Shown: one piece after another, positions 7,950 through 16,828 of the stretch
How the letters are laid out: the number at the start of each line of letters is the position of its first letter
Position numbering within the stretch: position 1 is the stretch's first letter
DNA from: Slackia heliotrinireducens DSM 20476
GTDB lineage: Bacteria > Actinomycetota > Coriobacteriia > Coriobacteriales > Eggerthellaceae
Length of the DNA stretch: 64,000 nucleotides
Assembly: GCF_000023885.1 (NCBI RefSeq)
Contig: NC_013165.1
Location: 124,001 to 188,000, forward strand
Reading direction: 5' to 3'
Program-made: the position numbers and the translations under genes
The notes under the pieces: model-generated
What the model saw: only the letters and a program-made list of their open reading frames with translations
The model's database searches: none
What the model was told of the DNA's origin: nothing

Positions 7950-8924
7950 ATGGTATTGGAGAAGCAGTTCGGAGAGGCCGACGCCCGAGCGGCCCTTCCA
8001 CATCTGAAATTCGACGATAACAAATTTACCCGCGGCATGTGCGAGCTCATCGTGGGCGGCCCCGAGTTCCCAGGTGCAGGCGTGCTGGCCTCGCTGGCTG
8101 CTAACAGCCTTGCGGCGGGCTACGTCACCACCTACACCTGGAAAGATGCGGCTCGGGCCATCCGCGCGAAGCAGCCCTCTATCGTGGTCCGCAAGCCGAA
8201 AGAATTCCTGACTCGCGACCATACGGCAGCGCCGGGCAAGCCGAAGGCAGTGGTCATCGGCTGCGGCCTGTCTCCTGATGATGAAGCCGCCGAGCTGGTG
8301 TTGGCGGCGCTGCAGGTTGAAGTGCCTTTGGTTATGGACGGGGGAGCGCTGGCGTTCATGAATCGGGCCGACGTCAAGGAAGCCCTGGTCACCCGTGCCA
8401 AGAACAAGTTCCCCACGGTGCTCACGCCGCATGCGGGCGAGGCGGCCCGTCTGCTGAAGGCCGAGGCCGAGCGCTGCGCCGAGCAGGAATCCCTTTTCGA
8501 CACCTCCGACCCCTCGTGGCAGTGGGTCCACGAGCGTGGCGAACAGTACGCGGCCGCAGACCCGAAGGCCGATCCGGCGCAGGCCGCGGCGCTGATCGCC
8601 AACGCCTACGGCGCGGTCTGCGTGCTGAAGGGGCCGGACACCTACATCTCGGTTCCCGGCTTCGTGCAAGAATCCGACGAGCACACCGTTCTGGTGGTGA
8701 CGGAAGGCACCCCGGCGTTGGCGAAGGCCGGCACGGGTGACGTGCTTGCTGGTACCATCGGGTCCTTTGTCGCATCGGGCATGGCACTCGAAGCCGCCTG
8801 TTCGCTGGGCGTGTTCCTGCATGCGCGGGCAGGCCGGCTGGCAGGGGAGGCCTTAGGCGAGCTCTGCGTGACGGCCGAGCGAGTGCTGCACTACATTCCG
8901 AAGGCGGTGTGCAGCCTGGCATAG
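7950..8924 (+). CDS. nnrD: ADP/ATP-dependent NAD(P)H-hydrate dehydratase
   Basis: A 324-residue ribokinase-like enzyme that dehydrates damaged NAD(P)HX back to NAD(P)H (nicotinamide repair). Diagnostic motifs are VVIGCGLSPDD (about residues 103-113), LTPHAGEAARLL (about 155-166), VLKGPDTYIS and the C-terminal KAGTGDVLAGTIGSFVASGM carrying the catalytic Asp. The start at 7950 is chosen because GAAAGGA lies six to seven bases upstream. The frame is open further upstream, but there it runs through palindromic repeats. Only the C-terminal (dehydratase) domain of bifunctional Nnr is present; no epimerase domain is fused. An insertion of about 30 residues (AERCAEQESLFDTSDPSWQW) follows the PHAGE motif. 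Confidence 0.85.
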   Translation: MVLEKQFGEADARAALPHLKFDDNKFTRGMCELIVGGPEFPGAGVLASLAANSLAAGYVTTYTWKDAARAIRAKQPSIVVRKPKEFLTRDHTAAPGKPKAVVIGCGLSPDDEAAELVLAALQVEVPLVMDGGALAFMNRADVKEALVTRAKNKFPTVLTPHAGEAARLLKAEAERCAEQESLFDTSDPSWQWVHERGEQYAAADPKADPAQAAALIANAYGAVCVLKGPDTYISVPGFVQESDEHTVLVVTEGTPALAKAGTGDVLAGTIGSFVASGMALEAACSLGVFLHARAGRLAGEALGELCVTAERVLHYIPKAVCSLA

Positions 8925-8965
8925 CGCCAGGTCATACGCCTTCGACCCGGATATGCCTCAGATAT

Positions 8966-9010
8966 GCCGCCGCATCTTCCCTTATATATAGGTAAGGTGC
9001 GGCGGCTTTT
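8966..9010. terminator. Bidirectional terminator
   Basis: Arms GCCGCCGCATCTTCCC and GGTAAGGTGCGGCGGC flank an AT loop and are followed by TTTT on the plus strand. It lies between the convergent dehydratase and carboxymuconolactone decarboxylase-like genes. Confidence 0.8.
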
Positions 9011-9044
9011 CCATGTCGCGTGGCGACGGCGCTTCCGAAAACGC

Positions 9045-9371
9045 CTAGTCGTCCCACACCTCTTTGGCCAGGCGGAACACAGCCCAGCCCTTCGGCCATC
9101 CCACATACATGGTGGCGTGGGTGATGATCGCGGCGATTTCCTCCTTGGTCACCCCGTGGGCCTTCGCGTTCTGCAGGTGGTAGGTCAGGGACGAATCGGT
9201 GATGCCCGACGCCATGAGTGAAACCACCGTGACGATGCACTTGGTTTTGACGTCGATGGCGTCTTCGTTCCACACTTCTCCGAACAGGACGTCGTCGTTA
9301 AGGTGCGCGAACATCGGCGCGAATTCGCCGAGCTGCTCGCGGCCTGCGGTTTGTACGATCTTTTCAGCCAT
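9045..9371 (-). CDS. Carboxymuconolactone decarboxylase family protein
   Basis: A 108-residue all-helical CMD/AhpD-fold protein. The start at 9371 follows GAAAGG with a nine-base gap, and the N-terminal extension in the same frame is not needed. Family signals are FGEVWNEDAIDVKTKCIVTV, then SLTYHLQNAKAHGVTKEEI and the C-terminal ATMYVGWPKGWAVFRLAKEV. The CxxC redox pair of AhpD is absent, so a peroxidase role is unlikely and a decarboxylase or uncharacterised role is more probable. It is monocistronic and shares its upstream region with the divergent htpG. Confidence 0.8.
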   Translation of the reverse strand: MAEKIVQTAGREQLGEFAPMFAHLNDDVLFGEVWNEDAIDVKTKCIVTVVSLMASGITDSSLTYHLQNAKAHGVTKEEIAAIITHATMYVGWPKGWAVFRLAKEVWDD

Positions 9372-9526
9372 GTTGTCCGCCTTTCTGCGATGTTCGAACT
9401 GCTGCAAACCTCAATCGGTCACAACCATTATCAACCTAAACCGCACTTTAAGGGCAAGGGTTGCACGAACTTCGCGGCGCGGGTTACAGCGCGTCAACAT
9501 ATTACGGTTTCTGACGTTGCTTCGGG

Positions 9527-9554
9527 TTGACACCGCACGCTGGAGAACTAGAAT
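9527..9554 (+). promoter_or_regulatory. Sigma-70 promoter of htpG
   Basis: TTGACA (9527-9532), a 16-base spacer and TAGAAT (9549-9554). The predicted transcription start falls at about 9560, inside the CIRCE operator. Confidence 0.65.
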
Positions 9555-9559
9555 CACGA

Positions 9560-9586
9560 TTGGCACTCGAACAACGCGAGTGCCAA
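9560..9586 (+). promoter_or_regulatory. CIRCE operator (HrcA site) upstream of htpG
   Basis: TTGGCACTC, nine bases, GAGTGCCAA: a perfect 9-bp inverted repeat with N9 spacing, matching the CIRCE consensus TTAGCACTC-N9-GAGTGCTAA except for a compensated A-to-G change in each arm. It lies about 30 bases before the htpG start and overlaps the predicted transcription start, the classical repression geometry for HrcA. No hrcA gene is in this window. Confidence 0.9.
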
Positions 9587-9615
9587 CTTATGTGCACATA
9601 TGAAAGGTCGCCGCC

Positions 9616-11541
9616 ATGCGTAAATTCAAAACAGAGAGCAAGAAGCTCCTCGACTTGATGATTAATTCCATCTACACCAACCGCGAAATCTTCCTGCGCG
9701 AGCTCATCTCCAACGCGTCGGACGCTGTGGACAAGCTGTACTTCCGCAGCCTGACCGACTCCGACGTGCAGCTGTCCGCCGACGAGCTGGCCATCGACGT
9801 GGCCTTCGACAAGGATGCCCGCACCATCACCGTGTCCGACTCGGGCATCGGCATGAACAAGGACGAGTTGGAGAAGAACCTGGGCACCATCGCCCATTCC
9901 GGCAGCTTGGATTTCAAGACCGAAAACGCCGAAGGCGAGCAGGCCAGCGCCGTGGACATCATCGGCCAGTTCGGCGTGGGCTTCTACTCCGCGTTCATGG
10001 TGGCCAAAAAGGTGGTCGTGGTTTCGAAGCGCTACGGTGAGGACGAGGCCTGCAGCTGGACTTCCGACGGCGTGGAGGGCTACACCATCGCCGACGCCGA
10101 GCGTGAGAACCACGGCACCGACGTGATCCTGTACCTGAAGGACGATGCAGACGAAGATTCCTATTCCGAGTTCCTGAGCGAATGGAAGCTTAGGGAGCTC
10201 ATCAAGAAGTACAGCAACTACGTGCGCTACCCCATCCGCATGGAGGTGTCCAAGACCCGCACGCTGCCCAAGCCCGAAGACGCCGGCGACGACTACACGC
10301 CGCAGCACGAGCATTACACCGAAATCGAAACCATCAACTCCATGGTGCCTATCTGGAAGCGCAAGAAATCCGAGGTCACCGACGAGGAGTACAACGAGTT
10401 CTACAAGTCCGACTTCCACGATTTCGTCGACCCCTTGCGCACCATGTCGGTGCACGCCGAGGGCATGCTGACCTACGACGCGCTGCTGTTCATCCCTGGC
10501 CGCCAGCCCTACGATTTGTTCTCGCCCGACTACAAGAAGGGTCTGGCACTGTACAGCTCCAACGTGCTCATCATGGAGAAGTGCGAAGACCTGCTGCCCG
10601 ATTACTTCGGCTTCGTCCGCGGCGTGGTGGCCAGCGAGGATCTGACCCTGAACATCTCCCGCGAAACGCTGCAGCACAACACCCAGCTGCGCGCCATCGC
10701 CAAAAAGGTGGAGAAGAAGATCAAGAGCGAACTGGCTGACATGCGCGATAAGGACCGCGACGCCTACGAGGGCTTCTTCAAGAATTTCGGTCGCAATTTG
10801 AAGTTCGGCATCTACTCCACCTACGGACAGGCCGCATCCACCCTGTCCGACCTGCTGCTGTTTTACTCCGCCAAGCAGGAGAAGCTGGTCACGCTGGACG
10901 AATACGTGGACGCCATGCTGGCCGACCAGGAGGCAATCTACTACGCGGCGGGCAACTCCGTGGAGCGTCTGGCCAAGCTGCCCGTGGTCCAGAGCGTGCT
11001 CGACCGCGGATTCGACGTGCTGCTGTGCGCCGAGGACGTGGACGAGCTGTGCCTGCAGTCCATGTTCCAATATAAGGAGAAGGAGTTCAAGAACGTGTCC
11101 GGCGGCAACCTGGGTCTGGAGACCGAGGATGAGAAGGCCGCTGCGGAAGCTGCCGCCAAGGACAACGAAGCCCTGTTCGCAGCCATGAAGGACGCCCTGG
11201 GCGAAAAGGTGACGAAGGTGTCCGTGTCCACGCGCCTGACCACTGCTGAGGCCGCGCCGGCCTGCATTACCGCCGAAGGCCCCGTGTCCCTGGAGATGGA
11301 GAAGCTCTTCGCCGGCATGCCGGTGCCCGAGGGTGGGGAAGCGCCCCGCGCGTCCCGCGTGCTGGAAGTGAACGCAGCCAACCCCGTGTTCGAGGTGCTC
11401 AAGGCCGCCCAGGAGGCGGAAGACGCCGACAAGGTGAAGCTTTACGCCGACGTGCTGTACAACCAGGCGTTGCTGGTAGAGGGCATGCCGCTGGAAGACC
11501 CGGTGGCCTTCGCCAACGAGATTGCCCAGCTCATGAAGTAG
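9616..11541 (+). CDS. htpG: Chaperone HtpG (bacterial Hsp90)
   Basis: A 641-residue ATP-dependent cytosolic chaperone. The N-terminal GHKL ATPase domain shows ELISNASDAVDKL (metal/ATP Glu-Asn), DSGIGMNKDEL, GTIAHSG and GQFGVGFYSAFMVA. The middle domain includes LYSSNVLIMEKCEDLLPDYF, FVRGVVASEDLTLNISRE and the catalytic Arg in this segment. The C-terminal dimerisation domain ends in a short DPVAFANEIAQLMK. It has the normal family length and is preceded by GAAAGG. A strong promoter with an overlapping CIRCE operator indicates heat-inducible control by HrcA, unlike the dnaK operon, which carries hspR. Confidence 0.97.
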   Translation: MRKFKTESKKLLDLMINSIYTNREIFLRELISNASDAVDKLYFRSLTDSDVQLSADELAIDVAFDKDARTITVSDSGIGMNKDELEKNLGTIAHSGSLDFKTENAEGEQASAVDIIGQFGVGFYSAFMVAKKVVVVSKRYGEDEACSWTSDGVEGYTIADAERENHGTDVILYLKDDADEDSYSEFLSEWKLRELIKKYSNYVRYPIRMEVSKTRTLPKPEDAGDDYTPQHEHYTEIETINSMVPIWKRKKSEVTDEEYNEFYKSDFHDFVDPLRTMSVHAEGMLTYDALLFIPGRQPYDLFSPDYKKGLALYSSNVLIMEKCEDLLPDYFGFVRGVVASEDLTLNISRETLQHNTQLRAIAKKVEKKIKSELADMRDKDRDAYEGFFKNFGRNLKFGIYSTYGQAASTLSDLLLFYSAKQEKLVTLDEYVDAMLADQEAIYYAAGNSVERLAKLPVVQSVLDRGFDVLLCAEDVDELCLQSMFQYKEKEFKNVSGGNLGLETEDEKAAAEAAAKDNEALFAAMKDALGEKVTKVSVSTRLTTAEAAPACITAEGPVSLEMEKLFAGMPVPEGGEAPRASRVLEVNAANPVFEVLKAAQEAEDADKVKLYADVLYNQALLVEGMPLEDPVAFANEIAQLMK

Positions 11542-11571
11542 GCTTTCTCTCCATATTTCGACTCGTGGCAT

Positions 11572-11608
11572 GCGGGGCGTCGGGAATGCATTCCGGCGCC
11601 CCGCTTTT
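11572..11608 (+). terminator. Terminator after htpG
   Basis: GCGGGGCG and CGCCCCGC arms with an inner CGGGAATGCATTCCGG pairing, followed by TTTT. It lies 30 bases after the htpG stop. Confidence 0.85.
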
Positions 11609-11628
11609 CGCGTGCTCGGAAAACGTCG

Positions 11629-11662
11629 TGCGGGCATGTGCCCTGAAGGTCACATGCCCGCA
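11629..11662. promoter_or_regulatory. Perfect 12-bp inverted repeat in the leader of the fatty-acid operon
   Basis: TGCGGGCATGTG (11629-11640) and CACATGCCCGCA (11651-11662) are exact reverse complements with a 10-base spacer. No T-run follows, so it is a poor terminator and could be an operator or leader hairpin. It lies about 150 bases before acpP. Confidence 0.5.
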
Positions 11663-11808
11663 AACAACGGCGCATTCGCAAGGGGCGTCTCCATAAAAAA
11701 CCTTCGAAGTGGAACGCGACAGGAACCCTAATGGACCTGCTGAGGAACAGTGGAAGTGAATAATCGAACAACGTAAGCATTTCCAATCAGAAGAGCAAGG
11801 AGACCCCA

Positions 11809-12033
11809 ATGTCTTACGTTGAAGCAATCGCCCAGGTCGTTTCGGAGCGCACGGGATACAAGGCCGAGGACATCACCGCCGACCACACGTTCGCAGAACT
11901 CGGCATCGACTCCCTCGACACAGTTGAGCTCATGATGGCGCTGGAAGATGTTCTCGGTTTCGAAATCGAGCTGGACCAGGCGGTTCGTACCGTAGGCGAG
12001 CTGGACGCCTTCCTGCAGGGCATGCAGGGGTAG
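11809..12033 (+). CDS. acpP: Acyl carrier protein
   Basis: A 74-residue acidic carrier protein. The phosphopantetheine attachment serine is Ser35 in GIDSLDTVEL. It carries acyl chains for the type II fatty-acid cycle encoded immediately downstream and is the first gene of the operon. An AAGGAG ribosome site (CAAGGAGACCCCAATG) supports the start. The next gene, fabK, begins five bases after its stop. Confidence 0.95.
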   Translation: MSYVEAIAQVVSERTGYKAEDITADHTFAELGIDSLDTVELMMALEDVLGFEIELDQAVRTVGELDAFLQGMQG

Positions 12034-12037
12034 GCGC

Positions 12038-12982
12038 ATGATCGCCTCACCTATCTGCGAGTTGCTGGGCATCACCTACCCGGTCTTCCAAGGCGGAATG
12101 GCCTGGATCGCCGACGGAACCCTTGCCGCTGCCGTGTCGAACGGCGGCGGGCTGGGCATCATAGCCGCAGGCAGCTCATCGGGCGAACACGTGCGCGCGC
12201 AGATCCATATAGCCCGATCCATCACATCGCGCCCCATCGGCGTGAACATCATGCTCATGAGCCCGCATGCAGAAGAGGTCGCGAAGGTCGTGGCCGAGGA
12301 GCGCATCGACGTCGTGACCACCGGGGCGGGCAATCCCTCCAAGTTCATGGGTGCATGGCACGAGGCGGGCATCAAGGTGGTGCCTGTGGTCGCGTCGGTG
12401 GCCATGGCTAAACTCATGACGCGCCAGGGCGCAACGGCCCTTATTGCCGAAGGCGGCGAGAGCGGCGGGCATGTGGGCGAGCTCACGACCATGGTGCTGG
12501 TCCCCCAAGTGTGCGACGCCACCGACCTGCCGGTCATCGCGGCGGGCGGCATCGCCGACGGCCGCGGGGTGGCGGCGGCGTTCATGCTGGGCGCATGCGG
12601 CGTCCAGATGGGAACCCGCTTCCTGAGCGCCGAAGAATGCAGAATCCACCCGCGCTACAAGGAGCTCATCCTGAAGGCGACCGACCTGTGCACCATGGTG
12701 ACGGGCAAGCGCCTGGGGCATCCGGTGCGCAGCCTGCGCACGCCTTTCGCGCGAAACTACGCTGCAACGGAATTCAGCGGCGCTGCGGATGAAGACCTGG
12801 AAGGGCTGGCGACGGGTAAATTCCGACTGGCGGTCCAAGAAGGCGACTTCGACGAGGGCTGCTTCTTGTCTGGCCAGGTAGCGGCCATGGTCAAGAAGGA
12901 ACAGCCTGCGGCCGACATCGTGAAAGAAGTTATGGAAGAGGCCGAAGGCGTCCTGAAAGGGGCTTCGTCATGGCTGGCCTAG
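12038..12982 (+). CDS. fabK: Enoyl-[ACP] reductase II, FMN-dependent
   Basis: A 314-residue TIM-barrel flavoprotein of the FabK/2-nitropropane dioxygenase family. It reduces trans-2-enoyl-ACP in the last step of each elongation cycle. Family features are the N-terminal YPVFQGGMAWIADGTLAAA, SNGGGLGIIAAG, the central EGGESGGHVGE (FMN/catalytic region, His near 144) and VIAAGGIADGRGVAAA with GVQMGTRFL. Gene order matches the streptococcal fab cluster, where FabK is the sole enoyl reductase. It would be insensitive to FabI inhibitors such as triclosan, by family knowledge. Its end overlaps fabD by 13 bases. Confidence 0.93.
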   Translation: MIASPICELLGITYPVFQGGMAWIADGTLAAAVSNGGGLGIIAAGSSSGEHVRAQIHIARSITSRPIGVNIMLMSPHAEEVAKVVAEERIDVVTTGAGNPSKFMGAWHEAGIKVVPVVASVAMAKLMTRQGATALIAEGGESGGHVGELTTMVLVPQVCDATDLPVIAAGGIADGRGVAAAFMLGACGVQMGTRFLSAEECRIHPRYKELILKATDLCTMVTGKRLGHPVRSLRTPFARNYAATEFSGAADEDLEGLATGKFRLAVQEGDFDEGCFLSGQVAAMVKKEQPAADIVKEVMEEAEGVLKGASSWLA

Positions 12983-13866
12983 CGTTCGTGTTCTCCGGCC
13001 AGGGCGACCAGCGCCCGGGCATGGGCAAGGACCTTTACGACCAAGGTGGAGCGGCGGCGCGCGTTTTCGACACGTGCGAACGGCTGCGCCCCGGCACCAT
13101 CGACCAGTGCTTTGGCGCGTCGTTGGACGAGCTGAGCCGGACGGAAAACGCGCAGCCATGCCTGTTCGCGATGGAGCTCGCCATGGCGGAAAGCCTTCGC
13201 GAGCAGGGCATAAGCCCTCAGGCGGTAGCAGGCTTCTCGCTCGGCGAGATGGTCGCGGCCACGTTTGCGGGCGTGTTCACGCCGGAGGACGGGTTCGGTC
13301 TCGTATGCACGCGCGGGCGGCTCATGCAGCAGGCTGCACAGCGCTTCGACACGTTCATGGCTGCTGTGGTTAAACTGGATGCATCCCAGGTCAGAAGTCT
13401 GTGCGAGCAGATGCCCGATGTGTATCCGGTCAATTTCAACTGCCCGGGGCAAACCACGGTGGCGGGGTCTTCTCTTCAGCAGGCCGCGTTCATCGAGTCG
13501 GTGCGCCAGGCGGGCGGCCGCGCGATTCCGCTTAACGTGTCGGGCGCGTTCCATTCGCCGTATATGGAAGAGGCCGCAGGCGCATTTGCGAAGGAGCTCA
13601 GGCTCAAGCAGGCCCATCCTGCGAACATCGCGATGTATTCGAACGTGACGGGCGGCCCGTACGGAACGATCGATCCGGTCGATCTGCTGTGGCGCCAGGT
13701 GGCAAGCCCGGTGCTGTGGGAAACCGAGGTGGGTCGCATGATTGACGACGGAATAGACACCTTCGTCGAGATAGGTCCTGGCCACACGCTGACCAACATG
13801 ATCCGGCGGATTTCCTCGGAGGTCCGCGCGGTAAGCGCCGCCGAGTGCAACGTCGCGGAGCTCTAA
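12970..13866 (+). CDS. fabD: Malonyl CoA-acyl carrier protein transacylase
   Basis: A 298-residue acyltransferase that moves malonyl groups from CoA to ACP. The nucleophile is Ser90 in GFSLGEMVA. QGDQRPGMGKDLY near the N-terminus and NVSGAFHSPYME (catalytic His region, about residue 195) are typical, as is the ending IGPGHTLTNMIRR. Normal length. The start overlaps the end of fabK and is supported by AAAGGGG upstream, implying translational coupling. Confidence 0.95.
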   Translation: MAGLAFVFSGQGDQRPGMGKDLYDQGGAAARVFDTCERLRPGTIDQCFGASLDELSRTENAQPCLFAMELAMAESLREQGISPQAVAGFSLGEMVAATFAGVFTPEDGFGLVCTRGRLMQQAAQRFDTFMAAVVKLDASQVRSLCEQMPDVYPVNFNCPGQTTVAGSSLQQAAFIESVRQAGGRAIPLNVSGAFHSPYMEEAAGAFAKELRLKQAHPANIAMYSNVTGGPYGTIDPVDLLWRQVASPVLWETEVGRMIDDGIDTFVEIGPGHTLTNMIRRISSEVRAVSAAECNVAEL

Positions 13867-13910
13867 CGCCCCGACGCGGCGCATTCCAACAACAAAGAAC
13901 GGAGACAGGC

Positions 13911-14627
13911 ATGCTAACTGGGAAAACCGCCCTCGTTACCGGCGGGTCGCGAGGCATAGGGGCCGCAATCGCGCAGCGCCTGGCGTCGCTGGGCGCCAAC
14001 GTGGCGGTGGTCTACGCAGGAAACCGCGAGGCCGCCGAAAAGGTTTGTGACCTATGCGGCACACATGCGCGGGCCTACCGATGCGACGTCTCGAACTGGG
14101 ACGAAGCGAAGGCGACCGTGAAGGCCATCAAAGACGACTTCGGCACGGTCGACATCCTCGTGAACAACGCGGGCGTGACGCGCGACGGGCTGATCGCCAC
14201 CATGCGTGAGGAAGATTACGACGCCGTGCTGGACGTGAACCTGAAAGGCGCGTTCAACATGATTCGCCATTGCACGGGCCTGTTTATCAGGAACCGCGGA
14301 GGCAGCATCGTCAACGTGAGCTCCGTGTCGGGCCTTATGGGCAACGCCGGCCAGAGCAATTACGCAGCCTCCAAGGCGGGGCTCGTCGGCCTGACGAAGT
14401 CCGTCGCCAAGGAGCTTGCGCCCAAGGGCATCCGCTGCAATGCGGTGGCCCCTGGGTTCATCCAGACCGACATGACCTCTGACCAGGAATCCAACGCGCT
14501 GCTCGACGCCATTCCCCTTGGTCGCATGGGGACGCCGGCCGACGTTGCGGACGCCGTGGCGTATCTGGTCTGCGCGCCGTACGTGACGGGCACGGTGCTG
14601 CGCGTCGACGGCGGAATTGCCATGTAG
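13911..14627 (+). CDS. fabG: 3-oxoacyl-[ACP] reductase
   Basis: A 238-residue short-chain dehydrogenase that reduces beta-ketoacyl-ACP with NADPH. It shows TGGSRGIG (10-17), NNAGVTRDG (about 85), the catalytic Ser in NVSSVSGLMGNAGQSNYAASK with Tyr-Ala-Ala-Ser-Lys, and a C-terminal TGTVLRVDGGIAM. The start at 13911 follows GGAGACAGGC. An in-frame upstream ATG at 13845 lies inside fabD and lacks a ribosome site. Confidence 0.95.
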   Translation: MLTGKTALVTGGSRGIGAAIAQRLASLGANVAVVYAGNREAAEKVCDLCGTHARAYRCDVSNWDEAKATVKAIKDDFGTVDILVNNAGVTRDGLIATMREEDYDAVLDVNLKGAFNMIRHCTGLFIRNRGGSIVNVSSVSGLMGNAGQSNYAASKAGLVGLTKSVAKELAPKGIRCNAVAPGFIQTDMTSDQESNALLDAIPLGRMGTPADVADAVAYLVCAPYVTGTVLRVDGGIAM

Positions 14628-14729
14628 GTCTTTTCCAGATTACGGATGCATTTTCAACAAAGCGGCCGGCCGGAATGTCGTTTCGGCAGATGAGGCCGCC
14701 GATCACTATTCAGTCGCAAGGAGCGTGAC

Positions 14730-15968
14730 ATGAAAGAACCAAGAAGGGTCGTGGTAACGGGCTTGGGCGTCGTGAGCCCGCTCGGAAGCGACATGGATAC
14801 GTTTTGGAAGAACGTGACGGACGGGGTGTGCGGCATCGGACCCATCACCCGTTTCGACACGTCGCAATACAAGGCCAAGGTGGCGGCCGAGGTGAAGGAT
14901 TTCGACCCCGCGCAATACCTGAGCACGAACGAGCTGCTGCGCACCGACCTGTACGCGCAGTATGCCATCGGCGCCGCGGAGCAGGCCGTTAGCGAAAGCG
15001 GCATTGTGGGCACGCTGCCTCCCGACCGCTTGGGCGTGTACTTCGGGTCGGGCATCGGCGGTTTGGAAACCGTCTGCTCAGGAGTCGCCAAGCTCAACGA
15101 GCAGGGTCCCCGCCGAGTGTCCTCGCTGATCATCCCCATGATGATTGCGAACATGGCCGCAGGTCTCATCGCCATCCGCTACGACTGCCAGAATGGCGCC
15201 ATGCCGGCGGTCACGGCGTGCGCGACCGGGTCGAACGCCATCGGCGAGGCCGTGCGCACCATCCGCCACGGCTACGCGGACGCCGTCATCGCGGGCGGCT
15301 CAGAGGCATCCATCGTTCCTTTGGGCGTCGCCGGGTTCGTGAACATGCGCGCCCTGTCCACGGCGGACGACCCGATGGCCGCATCCCTTCCCTTCGATGC
15401 GCGCCGTGCCGGATTCGTCATGGGCGAAGGCGCCGGTGCGCTGGTGCTGGAAGAGCTGGAGCATGCGCGCGCCCGTGGAGCGCACATCTACGGCGAGATC
15501 AGCGGATACGGCTCCACCTGCGACGCCTACCACATGACCGCTTCGCACCCCGAAGGCGACGGCGGCAGGCGGGCCATCGCGCAGGCGCTCGAAGAGTCCG
15601 GATACACGGGCGACGAGCGTCTGTACATCAACGCGCACGGGACGGGTACGCCCATCAACGACGCATGCGAAACGCTGGCCATCAAGGGCGCGCTCGGTCA
15701 GGAAAAGGGCCGCGAGGCGCTGGTCAGCTCCACAAAGTCGATGACCGGGCACATGCTGGGCGCAGCGGGCGCCGTTGAGGCGATCGTGTGCCTGAAGGTG
15801 CTGCAGACGGGCATTGTTCCGCCCACCATCAACCTGCTCGAGCCCGATCCGGAATGCGATTTGAACCACGTTGCGCAGACGGCTGTGCAGGCGGAAATCG
15901 ACCTGTGCCTTTCGAACTCCCTCGGATTCGGCGGGCACAATGCAACCTTGGCGTTCAGGAAGGTGTAG
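14730..15968 (+). CDS. fabF: 3-oxoacyl-[ACP] synthase II
   Basis: A 412-residue elongating condensing enzyme. The active-site Cys164 lies in TACATGSNA; the two catalytic histidines are in NAHGTGTPIND (about 303) and STKSMTGHMLGAAG (about 338). The start RRVVVTGLGVVSPLG is family-typical and AAGGAG precedes the ATG. A 102-base gap separates it from fabG; no clear hairpin was found there. No FabH-type initiating synthase exists in the operon. Confidence 0.96.
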   Translation: MKEPRRVVVTGLGVVSPLGSDMDTFWKNVTDGVCGIGPITRFDTSQYKAKVAAEVKDFDPAQYLSTNELLRTDLYAQYAIGAAEQAVSESGIVGTLPPDRLGVYFGSGIGGLETVCSGVAKLNEQGPRRVSSLIIPMMIANMAAGLIAIRYDCQNGAMPAVTACATGSNAIGEAVRTIRHGYADAVIAGGSEASIVPLGVAGFVNMRALSTADDPMAASLPFDARRAGFVMGEGAGALVLEELEHARARGAHIYGEISGYGSTCDAYHMTASHPEGDGGRRAIAQALEESGYTGDERLYINAHGTGTPINDACETLAIKGALGQEKGREALVSSTKSMTGHMLGAAGAVEAIVCLKVLQTGIVPPTINLLEPDPECDLNHVAQTAVQAEIDLCLSNSLGFGGHNATLAFRKV

Positions 15969-15971
15969 ACG

Positions 15972-16406
<435 letters not shown>

Positions 16407-16409
16407 CCC

Positions 16410-16826
16410 ATGGATAGGGAAGAAATTCAGCGCATCCTGCCGCATCGCCCGCCGATGCTGCTGCTAGACGACGTGTCGGAGCGCGATGGCGTGGCGTTGG
16501 GCCATTACCACGTGCGCGGCGACGAGTTCTTCTTGCAGGGGCATTTCCCCGGCAACCCCATGGTCCCGGGCGTCATCCTGTGCGAGATCATGGCGCAGTC
16601 CGCCTGCGCTTTGCTGGAAGACCGCATGTCCGAGGGCGCGCTGTTCGTGTATGCGGGCATCGACAAGGCGAAGTTCAAGAAGAGCGTCCTGCCGGGCGAC
16701 ACCGTGGAGGTGACCTGCAGCCTGAAGCGGGTCATCCACCCGTTCTTCATCGTGGATGCAGAGGCATCCGTCGACGGGAATCTGTGCGCGAGCGCCACGC
16801 TGACCCTGGCCTTGACGGAGGTCTAG
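16410..16826 (+). CDS. fabZ: 3-hydroxyacyl-[ACP] dehydratase
   Basis: A 138-residue hot-dog dehydratase for the third step of elongation. The catalytic His45 lies in GHFPGNPMVPG and Glu59 in CEIMAQ; ILPHRPPMLLLDDV is the usual N-terminus. Without a FabM-type isomerase nearby it is likely to feed only saturated chain elongation. Confidence 0.95.
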   Translation: MDREEIQRILPHRPPMLLLDDVSERDGVALGHYHVRGDEFFLQGHFPGNPMVPGVILCEIMAQSACALLEDRMSEGALFVYAGIDKAKFKKSVLPGDTVEVTCSLKRVIHPFFIVDAEASVDGNLCASATLTLALTEV

Positions 16827-16828
16827 CC

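Noticed and set aside
9502-11637. 711-residue reverse-strand open frame opposite htpG
   Set aside because: His/Val/Leu-rich antisense shadow of a clear HtpG gene; similar shadows occur opposite dnaK (23413-25452) and copA (35406-38192).
11572-11662. The 11629-11662 inverted repeat as a second htpG terminator
   Set aside because: The htpG terminator with T-run is at 11572-11608; the second repeat has no T-run on either side.
16580-16828. N-terminal extension of accC overlapping fabZ
   Set aside because: The frame is merely open inside fabZ; the biotin carboxylase domain begins at 16829.
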